From: Persicitalea sp964500445
GTDB taxonomy: Bacteria > Bacteroidota > Bacteroidia > Cytophagales > Spirosomataceae
Reading direction: 5' to 3'
Assembly: GCA_964500445.1 (NCBI GenBank)
Contig: CAZCOG010000035.1
Span: forward strand, 7,714-71,713
DNA: 64,000 nucleotides
The translations under genes and the position numbers were made by a program. The notes under the pieces were generated by a model. That model made no database searches and was not told the DNA's origin. It worked only from the letters and a program-made list of their open reading frames with translations. Of the stretch, positions 26,492 through 35,048 are shown piece after piece; positions within the stretch are counted from its first letter, which is position 1; each line of letters opens with the position of its first letter.

Positions 26492-26526
26492 AATCATCTG
26501 ATACAAGATTTTTGTGCCAGATGATT
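26492..26526 (+). terminator. Hairpin after the deoxynucleoside kinase gene
   Basis: AATCATCTG (26492-26500) pairs with CAGATGATT (26518-26526), and an inner ACAA/TTGT continues the stem around a GATTT loop. It begins 13 bases after the kinase stop. There is no strong T-run behind it, so it may be a weak or structural terminator. Confidence 0.5.
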
Positions 26527-26548
26527 TATAGACAAACTGGAAGAAAAA

Positions 26549-26580
26549 AAAACTGCATTTCAGAAATGAAATGCAGTTTT
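26549..26580 (-). terminator. Terminator of the tRNA operon
   Basis: A perfect 14-bp stem with a GAAA loop (26549-26562 with 26567-26580). On the minus strand it follows the tRNA-Leu 3' end by six bases and is succeeded by a T-run, the complement of the A-run before 26549. It can also receive transcripts from the kinase gene on the other side. Confidence 0.85.
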
Positions 26581-26585
26581 CGAGG

Positions 26586-26669
26586 TGTCCGAGAGGGGAG
26601 TCGAACCCCTACACCCGTTAAGGCACTACCCCCTCAAAGTAGCGTGTCTACCAATTCCACCACCCGGAC
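26586..26669 (-). tRNA. tRNA-Leu (anticodon GAG)
   Basis: Class II tRNA of 84 bases with a long variable arm. The acceptor stem GTCCGGG pairs with CTCGGAC with one G-T pair, and A73 follows. The anticodon stem CTACT/GGTAG holds the loop TTGAGGG, giving anticodon GAG for CUU/CUC leucine codons. The T-arm has the expected GGTTCGACTCC. CCA is not encoded. Last gene of the tRNA operon. Confidence 0.95.
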
Positions 26670-26774
26670 GGTAAGTGTCGAAATTTAAGTTTTCAGCGGC
26701 TCTGACTTTTTCGGAGGATTTTGAACCTGACAGCAACTGCGCTAAAAAACTTACTTTTGATTAGAATAACTTGG

Positions 26775-26847
26775 TGATCCCGCTGGGATTCGAACCCAGG
26801 ACCCATACATTAAAAGTGTATTGCTCTACCAGCTGAGCTACAGAATC
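26775..26847 (-). tRNA. tRNA-Lys (anticodon TTT), second copy
   Basis: A 73-base tRNA whose anticodon loop CTTTTAA gives TTT for lysine. Acceptor GATTCTG pairs with CGGGATC with two or three wobble pairs. It is identical to the copy exactly 150 bases upstream in the operon, indicating a recent tandem duplication or repeat-driven homogenisation. CCA is not encoded. Confidence 0.95.
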
Positions 26848-26924
26848 ATATTTAATTGTTTTGCTCTAACAGCGCGTCGATCGCAGTCGGGCTACGAGTT
26901 TGTCTTTATTATTTCAAATTTTAG

Positions 26925-26997
26925 TGATCCCGCTGGGATTCGAACCCAGGACCCATACATTAAAAGTGTATTGCTCTACCAGCTGAGCTACAGAATC
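26925..26997 (-). tRNA. tRNA-Lys (anticodon TTT), first copy
   Basis: First gene of the tRNA operon, identical in sequence to the downstream copy. Its 5' end lies about 39 bases after the predicted transcription start of the promoter at 27043-27074. Anticodon TTT and T-arm GGTTCGAATCC are clear. Confidence 0.95.
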
Positions 26998-27042
26998 GAA
27001 CAATTTGTTGGAGAGGAGCAGGCCTTTCCCGTAATTGCGATG

Positions 27043-27074
27043 CAAAATTAGAGTTCTTGCCTTTATTATGCAAA
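27043..27074 (-). promoter_or_regulatory. Promoter of the tRNA Lys-Lys-Leu operon (TTTG-N20-TAATTTTG)
   Basis: Read on the minus strand, TTTG (27074-27071) and TAATTTTG (27050-27043) are separated by 20 bases, an exact Bacteroidota consensus. The -33 box overlaps the first codons of the divergent SH3 protein gene. Start is expected near 27036. Confidence 0.8.
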
Positions 27075-27802
27075 TGCTACGTAAGAATTGCCTTATTTTT
27101 CTGATCCTTGTACTTGCTTCTTTATCCAATTTTCATTGGGTTTTCGGCGCAGGTTCAACTTTGCACGCTGCTGATTCTCTGTTCTCTATAGGGCGTTTTG
27201 CGGAAGCAAATCGCCTGTACCAATCCCAGTATCAAAATGGCAAAAAATTTAATCCGAACTTACTGTTGAAACTGTCATTTTTGGCAGAGAAAGCTAATAA
27301 TCCCGCTCGGAGCTTATACTATTTGAGCGTTCTGGCGATGAAACAACCGAACCGATCCCTGCTGGAAAAAATGAATCAAATAGCCATTCAACAAAATTTG
27401 ACGGGTTATGAATTTAATGATTTAAGTTATTTTTTAATTTTCTACCGCCGGTATGGAGGGTATATTCCTATTTTGCTGCTCACCTTAGGAATCTACGTGG
27501 TGGCAGTCATGGTTATCAAGGTAATTCGAAAAGAAAGAATTCAGAAGCGTCATAAGTGGACAACGGTTGCTTATTTGTTGGCATTATTAGCATTGCTCAA
27601 TGTTCCAGCCAACTATGAGTCAGGAGTTTTGAATAAACAATTGGTGCATATCAGAGCATTCCCATCTGCGGCAGCGCCAGTCATCGAGACGGTAGGGCAG
27701 GGGCACAAGCTAACCATCATTGGAAGTCGTGACCGTTGGAAGCGAGTGATTTGGAAAGGTAACATTGTATTCGTCCGGGATAGTGACATCTGGATTATTT
27801 AA
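27068..27802 (+). CDS. Membrane protein with SH3-like C-terminal domain
   Basis: From the ATG at 27068 the protein has a signal peptide or first helix (CLIFLILVLASLSNF), then a TPR-like helical region (about 35-110), two adjacent membrane helices (about 130-185) and a C-terminal SH3b-like domain of about 60 residues (VHIRAFPSAAAPVIETVGQG onward in consensus terms). The order resembles BatE of the Bacteroidota aerotolerance operon but no Bat neighbours are present. An earlier in-frame start at 27035 would lie inside the tRNA promoter. Function is unknown; SH3b domains often bind cell wall or proteins. Confidence 0.65.
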   Translation: MQMLRKNCLIFLILVLASLSNFHWVFGAGSTLHAADSLFSIGRFAEANRLYQSQYQNGKKFNPNLLLKLSFLAEKANNPARSLYYLSVLAMKQPNRSLLEKMNQIAIQQNLTGYEFNDLSYFLIFYRRYGGYIPILLLTLGIYVVAVMVIKVIRKERIQKRHKWTTVAYLLALLALLNVPANYESGVLNKQLVHIRAFPSAAAPVIETVGQGHKLTIIGSRDRWKRVIWKGNIVFVRDSDIWII

Positions 27803-27832
27803 ATTCCCGTATTTTGTTTGATGATTTTACCC

Positions 27833-27840
27833 TAAATTTG
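27833..27840 (+). promoter_or_regulatory. Possible promoter of the CHRD lipoprotein gene
   Basis: TAAATTTG fits the -7 element, with TTTG at 27813-27816 only 16 bases upstream, shorter than usual. The leader would be about 95 bases and would contain the palindrome at 27903-27916. Confidence 0.35.
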
Positions 27841-27902
27841 TGAGTAATCAAGCGAGCCTGGTTTAATTTTCTTGTCGAGCTGGCACGATTTTGAAAGATT
27901 AT

Positions 27903-27916
27903 TGAAACATGTTTCA
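27903..27916. promoter_or_regulatory. Perfect 14-base palindrome TGAAACATGTTTCA
   Basis: A perfect dyad 24 bases before the CHRD lipoprotein start, followed by GCC and seven T. It could be an operator for a dimeric regulator, or a small hairpin with a T-run that attenuates transcription. No regulator gene is adjacent to help choose. Confidence 0.35.
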
Positions 27917-27940
27917 GCCTTTTTTTAACTAATTCATTTT

Positions 27941-28405
27941 ATGCAAAAGTCATTGAAAAAATTTACTGTAATAGTGATGGCCGCCCTGGTAACAGTTGGT
28001 TTGCAGTCATGCGAAATTGAGGGACCCGACCAAGACGACATCGTAAAATATCAGGCAACGATTAATAGTCAGAATACGGTACCTCGTAGTACTTCTTCTG
28101 CCCAAGGATCGGCATCACTTGAATACAATAAAAATACCCGGATGTTGACATATAATGTTACCTATCAGGGACTAACTCCAATTGCCGGACATATCCACAA
28201 GGCCCAACCCGCCTGGGAAACCGGACCGATCGTTATTCCATTCAGCAATGTTGGTACATCGCCCATTACCGGAAGTGTACAGCTGGATAACGAACTGGAA
28301 ACTCTGTTGCGACTGGGCAATCTTTACATAAATCTTCACACCACGCAGTATCCTGCCGGGGAAATCAGAGGACAAATATTACCCGTGCCTATCAACGAAC
28401 CTTAA
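27941..28405 (+). CDS. CHRD domain lipoprotein
   Basis: A 154-residue lipoprotein: signal peptide with lipobox Cys24 (GLQSC). A CHRD (chordin-like) domain then spans about 36-150. It has the features LTYNVTYQGL, the GHIHKA metal-like histidines and LYINLHTTQYPAGEIRGQI, the last a strong CHRD signature. CHRD proteins in bacteria are secreted, often with an unknown binding function. It stands alone between a palindrome and a bidirectional terminator. Confidence 0.88.
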   Translation: MQKSLKKFTVIVMAALVTVGLQSCEIEGPDQDDIVKYQATINSQNTVPRSTSSAQGSASLEYNKNTRMLTYNVTYQGLTPIAGHIHKAQPAWETGPIVIPFSNVGTSPITGSVQLDNELETLLRLGNLYINLHTTQYPAGEIRGQILPVPINEP

Positions 28406-28435
28406 TAGAATCAGGAATTATATTGATTTTTTGGT

Positions 28436-28471
28436 AAAAGGGTAGTTAACCATTTGGTTAACTACCCTTTT
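28436..28471 (+). terminator. Bidirectional terminator between the CHRD and CHU_C genes
   Basis: A 16-bp perfect stem (AAAAGGGTAGTTAACC with its complement) closes an ATTT loop. Both arms are flanked by A/T runs, so it can end transcripts from either side. The right arm runs into the stop codon of the convergent CHU_C gene. Confidence 0.88.
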
Positions 28472-30684
28472 TATTTAAGCAAAGTGATAGTACCTTTATA
28501 TGAGTTGAGAGTGTACCTAATCTGGTAGAAATAGGTACCTGAGGAAGCATCATCCGGGCACCAATTGAAATTGCGATCGCGGGTGTAAAAAACTCGGGTA
28601 CCCCAGCGGTTAAAAATGGATACCTCTTCAAAACGCTGGATACAATTATCAAAGGGTAAGCCCGAGCCCGAAAAACAATCGTTTTTTCCATCCTGATTTG
28701 GGGTGACGACGTTTGGCAAATTCAGGATAGCGTCAGAGATAACATCCTTAATCAGTAAATAGATTGTTGAAGAATCACGCGCTGCCAAACAGCTTTTATC
28801 TTCGCTGATAAAGTCGATGGTGAAAAGCTTTTCTGATCGCCCCGTAAGCATTGAGCAATCAGGGGTCCAGCCAAAGCCACTTGAAAGCTGCCGGGTTCCT
28901 ATCTTGTTCAAAAAGTCCATTTTTATATCTGCCAAGTCGAAACCACGCCCCAGTCCAAAAAGCGAAAGCTGCGCGGTGTCAGGATCGTTAGCAATTACGT
29001 CGAAAAATACCGATACGGGATCGGCAGCATTGAGTAGGATAGTGATTGTGTCACTTGCAGCGGTGGTACGGATACTGGGTGGATTATTCAATGAATTCTG
29101 AACTATAAAATAAATAGTCAGAACATCTGACTTAGAATTTATACCGCAGCGAAGATCTGTCAATTTGAATTCTACGGCTAACGTATCCAACACATTGAGC
29201 GTGCAGGGAGGTTTCCAGGAAAAATTCTGGGAAATAATACCACGTCCGGCTATTGACGGGAACACGAAGCCGTATTTCGTTAACTCAAAACCTTTACCTG
29301 AGGCTGAAAGCAAAATGCTATCTTGGTCGATATCCTTTCCAAGAACTTCGAAGCTTATATGTTGATCAGGTAATGCATCAACGTAAACCGAGGAAAGTGA
29401 AGAACTGAGAACAGGCGGCGTATTGGTTGCCGACTCCCGATAAATAAAAAGGCTCAATGTGTCCGTAAGTGGAACCGGACAGCTTTCGTCTTCGGCAATC
29501 AGTTCAATTTTAATAGGGCGGTTATCATCAGTTTCAAAGCATTCTTCCAGGCAAAATTGAAAAGTCAGGGTGTCATTACTCTTTTGAGTTCGAAATTCTG
29601 CAGGCAAAAGGTAGAAATCCTTTCGATTGCTATTGACAACCACGCCCTTCAGTCTTATGAGTTGATTGAAATTCGGGTCGGTTACCTTGATGGTAAAACA
29701 GGCAGAATCACTACGCGCTAATCGCACGATACTATTATTGTGAAGTATTTCTTTTCGTGAGTTTTCAAGAGCTAGGATTTTTGGTGGAAAAGCTTCGAAG
29801 CAATCTATAACCTTGATTTGAAAATCACGGGAAACAGAGCCAATTTTCTTCCCCGAACGGTATTCATTCACCGTGACCGAAAATACATATAACCCTAACT
29901 GAGAGGCGGTAAATGACAATCGACCTGTCTGTGCATCGACGCGCAATGGCCTGGAGCCGGGAATCACATTGGCTAATGAAATTCCATTTGACCAGGACAC
30001 AACCGGATAATTGCTGGATCCGATCGCTTGAGGACTTGGTTGGGCACGATTACTATAACCTGTTACAGGGGTAGTAAGGGTATATACCAGACTGTCTCTA
30101 TCGGCATCAGTCGCGCTGAAGTCCAGATAGTAGTCTGCATTGAGACAAGCATAATCACCTTGTATTTCCCGAAATTCCGGCGAAGAATTAATAAATCGGT
30201 CGCCGTCTTTTACCAAAGGAGGAAAAAAAATTAAAAATAAACTTCCGACATCACCCGGCGTTTGAATATTGTCAATCACGTTGTTCCGGCAGCAGCGATC
30301 CCAAACAATATAGTATCCTTCGGGATCACTGAAGTCGAGAGGATTGAGCTGGACATCCATCATATAAGAAATCAGAAGTGTACGCAAACCGGAAATCCCG
30401 CATTGTGGATTGACGTAGGTTATGCTTTTTCGTTCTACTTTTGGGACTTGAACTGAACTGATCCGCCGGTTATTCGATTTTTGGAAAATATATAGAGTGA
30501 CCGTTGGATCCTCGGCTAGTGGAATCCCATTAATCTCGTCGAAGTAAAGATTTAGCCCAAGGCGGTGCGAAGCGGAGATATCGGCAAGCGATTTAAAAAC
30601 CAGCTCACCGCCTACTATATGAGAGGCGGTAGCACAGAAAGAAGAAAAAATCATAAGTATTAGGGTCAATAGATTTTTTCTCAT
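28471..30684 (-). CDS. Secreted adhesin-like protein with T9SS type B (CHU_C) C-terminal domain
   Basis: A signal peptide (about 1-20, ending CATASHI) is followed by roughly 620 residues of Ig/cadherin-like beta modules. Two related repeats are visible, each with PPSIRT/PPVLSS-type starts and a GFDL or GFEL strand. The last 85 residues are a gliding-motility-associated CHU_C domain, starting NVVTPNQDGKND with FNRWGTRVFY and the SSGTYFYQIRY strand. This domain directs export by the type IX secretion system. The protein is therefore likely released or held on the cell surface. Its ligand is unknown. Confidence 0.9.
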   Translation of the reverse strand: MRKNLLTLILMIFSSFCATASHIVGGELVFKSLADISASHRLGLNLYFDEINGIPLAEDPTVTLYIFQKSNNRRISSVQVPKVERKSITYVNPQCGISGLRTLLISYMMDVQLNPLDFSDPEGYYIVWDRCCRNNVIDNIQTPGDVGSLFLIFFPPLVKDGDRFINSSPEFREIQGDYACLNADYYLDFSATDADRDSLVYTLTTPVTGYSNRAQPSPQAIGSSNYPVVSWSNGISLANVIPGSRPLRVDAQTGRLSFTASQLGLYVFSVTVNEYRSGKKIGSVSRDFQIKVIDCFEAFPPKILALENSRKEILHNNSIVRLARSDSACFTIKVTDPNFNQLIRLKGVVVNSNRKDFYLLPAEFRTQKSNDTLTFQFCLEECFETDDNRPIKIELIAEDESCPVPLTDTLSLFIYRESATNTPPVLSSSLSSVYVDALPDQHISFEVLGKDIDQDSILLSASGKGFELTKYGFVFPSIAGRGIISQNFSWKPPCTLNVLDTLAVEFKLTDLRCGINSKSDVLTIYFIVQNSLNNPPSIRTTAASDTITILLNAADPVSVFFDVIANDPDTAQLSLFGLGRGFDLADIKMDFLNKIGTRQLSSGFGWTPDCSMLTGRSEKLFTIDFISEDKSCLAARDSSTIYLLIKDVISDAILNLPNVVTPNQDGKNDCFSGSGLPFDNCIQRFEEVSIFNRWGTRVFYTRDRNFNWCPDDASSGTYFYQIRYTLNSYKGTITLLK

Positions 30685-30715
30685 GTTTACTATTTTTTAA
30701 TCTGATAATCCATCC

Positions 30716-32116
30716 ATGCCTAGCAACAAAAGGTACGAAAATATTACAATTACTGATTTCGCAGCTGAAGGAAAGTGTATATATAAATCGGAAGACGGCG
30801 TAATTTTTATCCAGGGACACGTAGCGCCTGGCGATGTAGTAGATATTGAAGTGGTTCGCCGTAAGAAAAAGATGGGTGAGGCTATTGTTACAAAGTTTCA
30901 TTCATACTCTAACCTGCGAGCAGAACCTTTCTGCCAACATTTCGAGGTTTGTGGAGGTTGTCGATGGCAACACATTGACTATTCGGAACAACTAAAATTC
31001 AAGCAAAAACAAGTCCGGGATCATTTTGAGCGTATAGGAAAGATTAAAGGAGTAGCGTACGAACCAATTGTTGCCGCCGAAACCCAGCGGTATTACCGCA
31101 ATAAATTGGAATATACTTTTTCGAACTATCGTTGGTTGACTGCCGATGATATGAATTCGGAGAAGGAATTTTCTCGAAATGCACTGGGCTATCACGTCCC
31201 GAAACGCTTCGACAGGATATTTCAGGTTGAGAAATGCCATTTACAACCTGATCCTTCGAATAAAATCCGGAATGCCTTGTACCAATTTTCTGAGGAAAAA
31301 GGATATGTCTTCTACAATATCAAAACGAATGTGGGAATGATGCGAAACGTTATCATCCGCACATCGAATTCGGGAGATGTTCTGGTGATTGTTCAGTTTG
31401 CAGAACCACAAAAGAAGGTTATTGAAGAAGTAATGGAGTTTCTGAAAACAAGGTTTCCCGAGATTACTTCACTAAACTATATTATTAATCAGAAAGGGAA
31501 TGACTCTTATCAGGACCAAGAGGTCATTCACTATGCGGGCGACCAATATATCCGCGAAACCATGGAGGATCTTATTTTCATGGTAGGGCCTAAGTCCTTC
31601 TATCAGACAAACTCGCAGCAGGCCTACGAGCTTTATAAAGTAACCCGCAATTATGCCGAGCTTACCGGTTCAGAGACAGTGTTCGATCTTTATACCGGAA
31701 CGGGGACAATCGCCAATTTCGTAGCCAGAAATGCGAGAAAAGTTATTGGGGTGGAATTTGTGGAAGAGGCCATAGCAGATGCCCGAAAAAATTCTGAACT
31801 GAATGGTATCCAAAATACTGAATTCTTTGCCGGAGATATGAAAAGGGTACTTAACGCTGATTTTATTGCAGAGCATGGCAAACCCGACGTAATCATTACT
31901 GACCCTCCGCGCGCTGGCATGGATTCCGCAGTAATAGGGACTATTCTCGCGGCTGAACCAAAACGTGTTGTGTATGTGAGCTGTAATACTGCCACTCAGG
32001 CGAGAGATCTTGACTTGTTATCCGAAAAGTACCAGGTAGTCAAAGCCCAGCCGGTAGATATGTTTCCGCATACCCATCATGTGGAGAATGTGGCTTTATT
32101 GGCATTAAAGCAGTAA
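30716..32116 (+). CDS. rlmD: 23S rRNA (uracil-1939-C5)-methyltransferase RlmD
   Basis: RlmD methylates U1939 of 23S rRNA with SAM. Domains are an N-terminal TRAM (about 1-60), an iron-sulfur segment with Cys73, Cys79 and Cys82 (CQHFEVCGGC) and a fourth Cys in VEKCHL near 184. The methyltransferase domain follows, with LYTGTGTI (SAM), DPPRAG and the catalytic Cys in YVSCNTAT. Length is 466. It is divergent from the CHU_C gene with only 31 bases between, so the promoters overlap coding sequence. Confidence 0.94.
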   Translation: MPSNKRYENITITDFAAEGKCIYKSEDGVIFIQGHVAPGDVVDIEVVRRKKKMGEAIVTKFHSYSNLRAEPFCQHFEVCGGCRWQHIDYSEQLKFKQKQVRDHFERIGKIKGVAYEPIVAAETQRYYRNKLEYTFSNYRWLTADDMNSEKEFSRNALGYHVPKRFDRIFQVEKCHLQPDPSNKIRNALYQFSEEKGYVFYNIKTNVGMMRNVIIRTSNSGDVLVIVQFAEPQKKVIEEVMEFLKTRFPEITSLNYIINQKGNDSYQDQEVIHYAGDQYIRETMEDLIFMVGPKSFYQTNSQQAYELYKVTRNYAELTGSETVFDLYTGTGTIANFVARNARKVIGVEFVEEAIADARKNSELNGIQNTEFFAGDMKRVLNADFIAEHGKPDVIITDPPRAGMDSAVIGTILAAEPKRVVYVSCNTATQARDLDLLSEKYQVVKAQPVDMFPHTHHVENVALLALKQ

Positions 32117-32188
32117 AAAAGACTTAAAATTTTAATCTGATCCGAAAGAGTAGATTGGCAGTAGACTATTATGGCTTGTCTTGAATAT

Positions 32189-32222
32189 GAGCCGCCAAAA
32201 CCCTTCATTAGAAGGGCGGCTC
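32189..32222. terminator. Hairpin between rlmD and dnaB overlapping the dnaB stop codon
   Basis: GAGCCG (32189-32194) pairs with CGGCTC (32217-32222), and an inner CCCTTC/GAAGGG stem closes ATTA, with a CCAAAA bulge on one side. It includes the dnaB stop. No T-run is clear, so function as a terminator is uncertain. Confidence 0.5.
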
Positions 32223-33866
32223 TTCACTTGGGCCTTTAAATTCAAAGTTTGAGCGGTCATTCGCTTTACTTTTGAATACCACAGGGTCCGCTTTATTTCT
32301 TTCAAAGTTAGGTATTGATTCTATACTAGAAGGAGGTAAAGCTTGTATTGAACCTGGTGGGAGTGCTTGAGCCGAAGAACCTGTCAGCATTCTATCAGTA
32401 TTTGCGTAGAACGTATCTAAATCCGTGAATTTCGTGTATTTACCAATAAAGCGCAGCTGAACAGTATCAAGTGAACCACCGCGGTTTTTGGCTATAATCA
32501 CTTCTCCTATGCCAGCAACGGAATTGCCCGTATCATCCGCTGTGATGCCGTAGTATTCCGGACGGTAGAGGAATAGTACCATATCGGCATCCTGCTCAAT
32601 AGATCCTGATTCACGAAGATCTGAAAGTTGCGGACGTTTTTCGCCACCCCGGGTTTCCACCGCTCTGCTCAACTGGGAAAGCGCGATTACCGGTACATCC
32701 AGTTCTTTTGCCAGATTTTTCAGGGAACGAGATATCGAAGCAATTTCCTGTTCCCGATTGCCACCTGCTTTGCCGCTGCTATCTCCGGTCATCAATTGCA
32801 GATAATCAATGACTATCATCTCAATGTCGTGCTGTGCTTTCAAGCGGCGACATTTTGCCCGCAGTTCGAGAATGGATAGCGCAGGAGTATCATCTATATA
32901 AATAGGGGCGTTAGTTAGGCCACTGATACGGTGGTGAATCTGCGCCCATTCATGCGGCGCAAGATTACCTTTCCTTATTTTTTCACTATCGATTTCGGCC
33001 TCGGCTGAAATTAAGCGATTGACTAACTGCACCGAAGACATCTCCAGCGAGAATATGGCAACGGGTTTCTGGAATTCCACGGCCGCGTTCCTGAGGGCAG
33101 AAACTACAAAAGCAGTTTTCCCCATACCAGGCCGGGCGGCCAGAATGGTCAATTCTGTCTTCTGCCAGCCGGAGGTAAGACGGTCCAAACTGGTAAAGCC
33201 TGATGGAACTCCTGTTAGTCCGTCCTGATTATTTTTCTTCTGATCGAGTTCTTCAAGTGCCTGCCGCATGAGGGCTCCCATATCAGCGTAGTTCTTCTTG
33301 ATATTCGACTCCGAAATCTGAAAGAGGGCCTGCTCAGTTTTATCCAATAACTTGAAGACATCAGTAGTATCTTCAAAAGCCTCCTTCTGGATTTCGGAAG
33401 AAATGGCGATTAATTCGCGCTTGATGGACGCCTGGGAAATGATCCGGGCATGGTACTCGATGTTGGCCGCCGAATTGACCTTGGAAGTAAGCTCGGTAAT
33501 AAATGCCGCCCCACCGATCAAATCCAGCTCCCCCGTACTCCGTAATTTGGAAGTTACAGTAAGCAGGTCAATGGGTTCGGAGTTGACGAACAGATTAATG
33601 ATTGCACTGTAAATCCTCTGGTGGGATTCTTTATAAAAACTATCAGGTTTCAGAATATCCGCTACCGTAGAGAGGGCATCCTTCTCGATCATCAGAGCGC
33701 CAAGTACTGCTTCCTCCATATCGGTTGCCTGGGGAGGTAGTTTTCCCATGCCGGCATTTCCCTGGTCACCACCAAGTAGTCGGTTGGTGCGTCGGGCAGC
33801 CGGGGCAGAGTTGCTTTGATTTTTCAGGAAATTGAAGGGGCGATCGGTATCCATAGATGAATACAA
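32208..33866 (-). CDS. dnaB: Replicative DNA helicase DnaB
   Basis: The hexameric 5'-3' helicase of the replisome. The N-terminal DnaB domain (about 45-150) contains ATDMEEAVLGALM. The RecA-like domain has Walker A ARPGMGKTAF, Walker B VIDYLQLM and the arginine-finger region LSQLSRAVE...RRP-like KRPQLSDLRESG. The C-terminal tail after about 480 is low-complexity and proline-rich. The 552-residue length exceeds the E. coli form by this tail. A later ATG (33854) would give a start closer to MDTDRPF; both are possible. A short hairpin AAGTATT/AATACTT lies about 40 bases upstream. Confidence 0.96.
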   Translation of the reverse strand: MYSSMDTDRPFNFLKNQSNSAPAARRTNRLLGGDQGNAGMGKLPPQATDMEEAVLGALMIEKDALSTVADILKPDSFYKESHQRIYSAIINLFVNSEPIDLLTVTSKLRSTGELDLIGGAAFITELTSKVNSAANIEYHARIISQASIKRELIAISSEIQKEAFEDTTDVFKLLDKTEQALFQISESNIKKNYADMGALMRQALEELDQKKNNQDGLTGVPSGFTSLDRLTSGWQKTELTILAARPGMGKTAFVVSALRNAAVEFQKPVAIFSLEMSSVQLVNRLISAEAEIDSEKIRKGNLAPHEWAQIHHRISGLTNAPIYIDDTPALSILELRAKCRRLKAQHDIEMIVIDYLQLMTGDSSGKAGGNREQEIASISRSLKNLAKELDVPVIALSQLSRAVETRGGEKRPQLSDLRESGSIEQDADMVLFLYRPEYYGITADDTGNSVAGIGEVIIAKNRGGSLDTVQLRFIGKYTKFTDLDTFYANTDRMLTGSSAQALPPGSIQALPPSSIESIPNFERNKADPVVFKSKANDRSNFEFKGPSEEPPF

Positions 33867-34011
33867 TATTACGAATTGCGGAGGAGGATGAAAAGAGGTG
33901 GTGTGAAGTATTTTTTTAATACTTAATACCCTTCCTTGATTATTAGGAGGTTGAACCCAGGATATTTATTTAACGTTGGTAGATTTAAATATTTCCAGAA
34001 AATTGGGGGCT

Positions 34012-34019
34012 TAACTTTG
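34012..34019 (+). promoter_or_regulatory. -7 promoter element for the phoH gene
   Basis: TAACTTTG, followed by CGGCT as also seen at the rpsO element. Start near 34026, leader about 60 bases. No TTTG at the proper distance upstream. Confidence 0.45.
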
Positions 34020-34085
34020 CGGCTATTCGGAATTTTATCCCTAAATTTTCTCTTAAATTCATCCATCCATTAAATTTTTAACCAT

Positions 34086-35048
34086 TTGGTAGAAAAAGTA
34101 ATAACCCTTGACGATGTGTCGCTCGTTGACTTTCTGGGCGTTCACAACTCCAACATCCGCGAGGTAGCGGCTGCTTTCCCTGAAAGCAAAATCCTCTCAC
34201 GTGGTAACGAAATCAGGATTCAGGGAACAGCTCCCGAGATAGTTAAAATCACAGATGTTTTAGATTCTCTGTTAGCCCATTACCAAAAATATGGTAGGGT
34301 AACGAATGACAATGTGGTGCGCTACCTGAACGGACATCTGAGTATCAGCACCAAGCCCGCCAAAAATGCCAAGGAACTGGACGACCCCGACGTAATTATT
34401 TATGGTAATAAGGGCGTGGTGGTAAAAGCCAAAACGCTCAATCAAAAAAAATTGGTGGAAGCGGCCAACAACCACGATCTGGTGTTTGCAGTTGGACCCG
34501 CCGGTACAGGTAAAACCTATACAGCTGTTGCGATGGCCGTCAGAGCGCTGAAAAACCGGGAAGTCAAGAAAATTATAATTACACGGCCCGCTGTTGAGGC
34601 AGGAGAAAATTTAGGTTTTTTACCCGGAGACCTTACTGAAAAGATAGATCCTTATCTGCGGCCCATCTATGATGCGCTGGACGATATGATTGCGCCCGAA
34701 AAGCTGAAATTTTATCAGGACAATCGCATTGTCGAAATTGCTCCGCTGGCTTACATGCGCGGACGAACGCTGAACAATGCATTTATTTTGCTGGACGAGG
34801 CTCAGAATACTACTCCCATGCAAATGAAAATGTTCCTGACCCGGATGGGGCCAAGCTCAAAGGCGATCATTACAGGCGACAAGTCGCAGGTGGATCTGCC
34901 CAGAAACCACAAATCAGGCCTGATTGAATCATTACGAGTACTTGAAGGAATCAAAGGTATTGCCTTCGTGGAGCTGGATGGGACAGATGTCGTGCGACAT
35001 CGATTGGTGAAGGATATTTTGGCAGCTTATGAGAAACACGAACAGTAG
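34086..35048 (+). CDS. phoH: PhoH-family ATPase
   Basis: A 320-residue PhoH-like (YbeZ type) P-loop ATPase linked to RNA metabolism. The N-terminal half has a KH-like helix region. The ATPase has Walker A GPAGTGKTYTAV near 138 and Walker B FILLDEAQN near 233, with TRPAVEAGENLGFLPGDL between. The start is TTG, giving the conserved MVEKVITLDDVSLVDFLG. No upstream ATG fits. The 3' end overlaps the protease gene start by 20 bases. Confidence 0.92.
   Translation: MVEKVITLDDVSLVDFLGVHNSNIREVAAAFPESKILSRGNEIRIQGTAPEIVKITDVLDSLLAHYQKYGRVTNDNVVRYLNGHLSISTKPAKNAKELDDPDVIIYGNKGVVVKAKTLNQKKLVEAANNHDLVFAVGPAGTGKTYTAVAMAVRALKNREVKKIIITRPAVEAGENLGFLPGDLTEKIDPYLRPIYDALDDMIAPEKLKFYQDNRIVEIAPLAYMRGRTLNNAFILLDEAQNTTPMQMKMFLTRMGPSSKAIITGDKSQVDLPRNHKSGLIESLRVLEGIKGIAFVELDGTDVVRHRLVKDILAAYEKHEQ

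Noticed and set aside
26821..27129. Open frames of 60-76 residues on both strands over the tRNA-Lys genes
   Set aside because: They translate the tRNA sequences themselves and their promoter; the recurring DPAGIRTQDP-like peptide is a known artefact of translated tRNA genes.
33906..33924. AAGTATT-T5-AATACTT hairpin upstream of dnaB as a regulatory element
   Set aside because: Short, A/T-only stem of the sort that arises by chance in AT-rich intergenic DNA; no supporting context.
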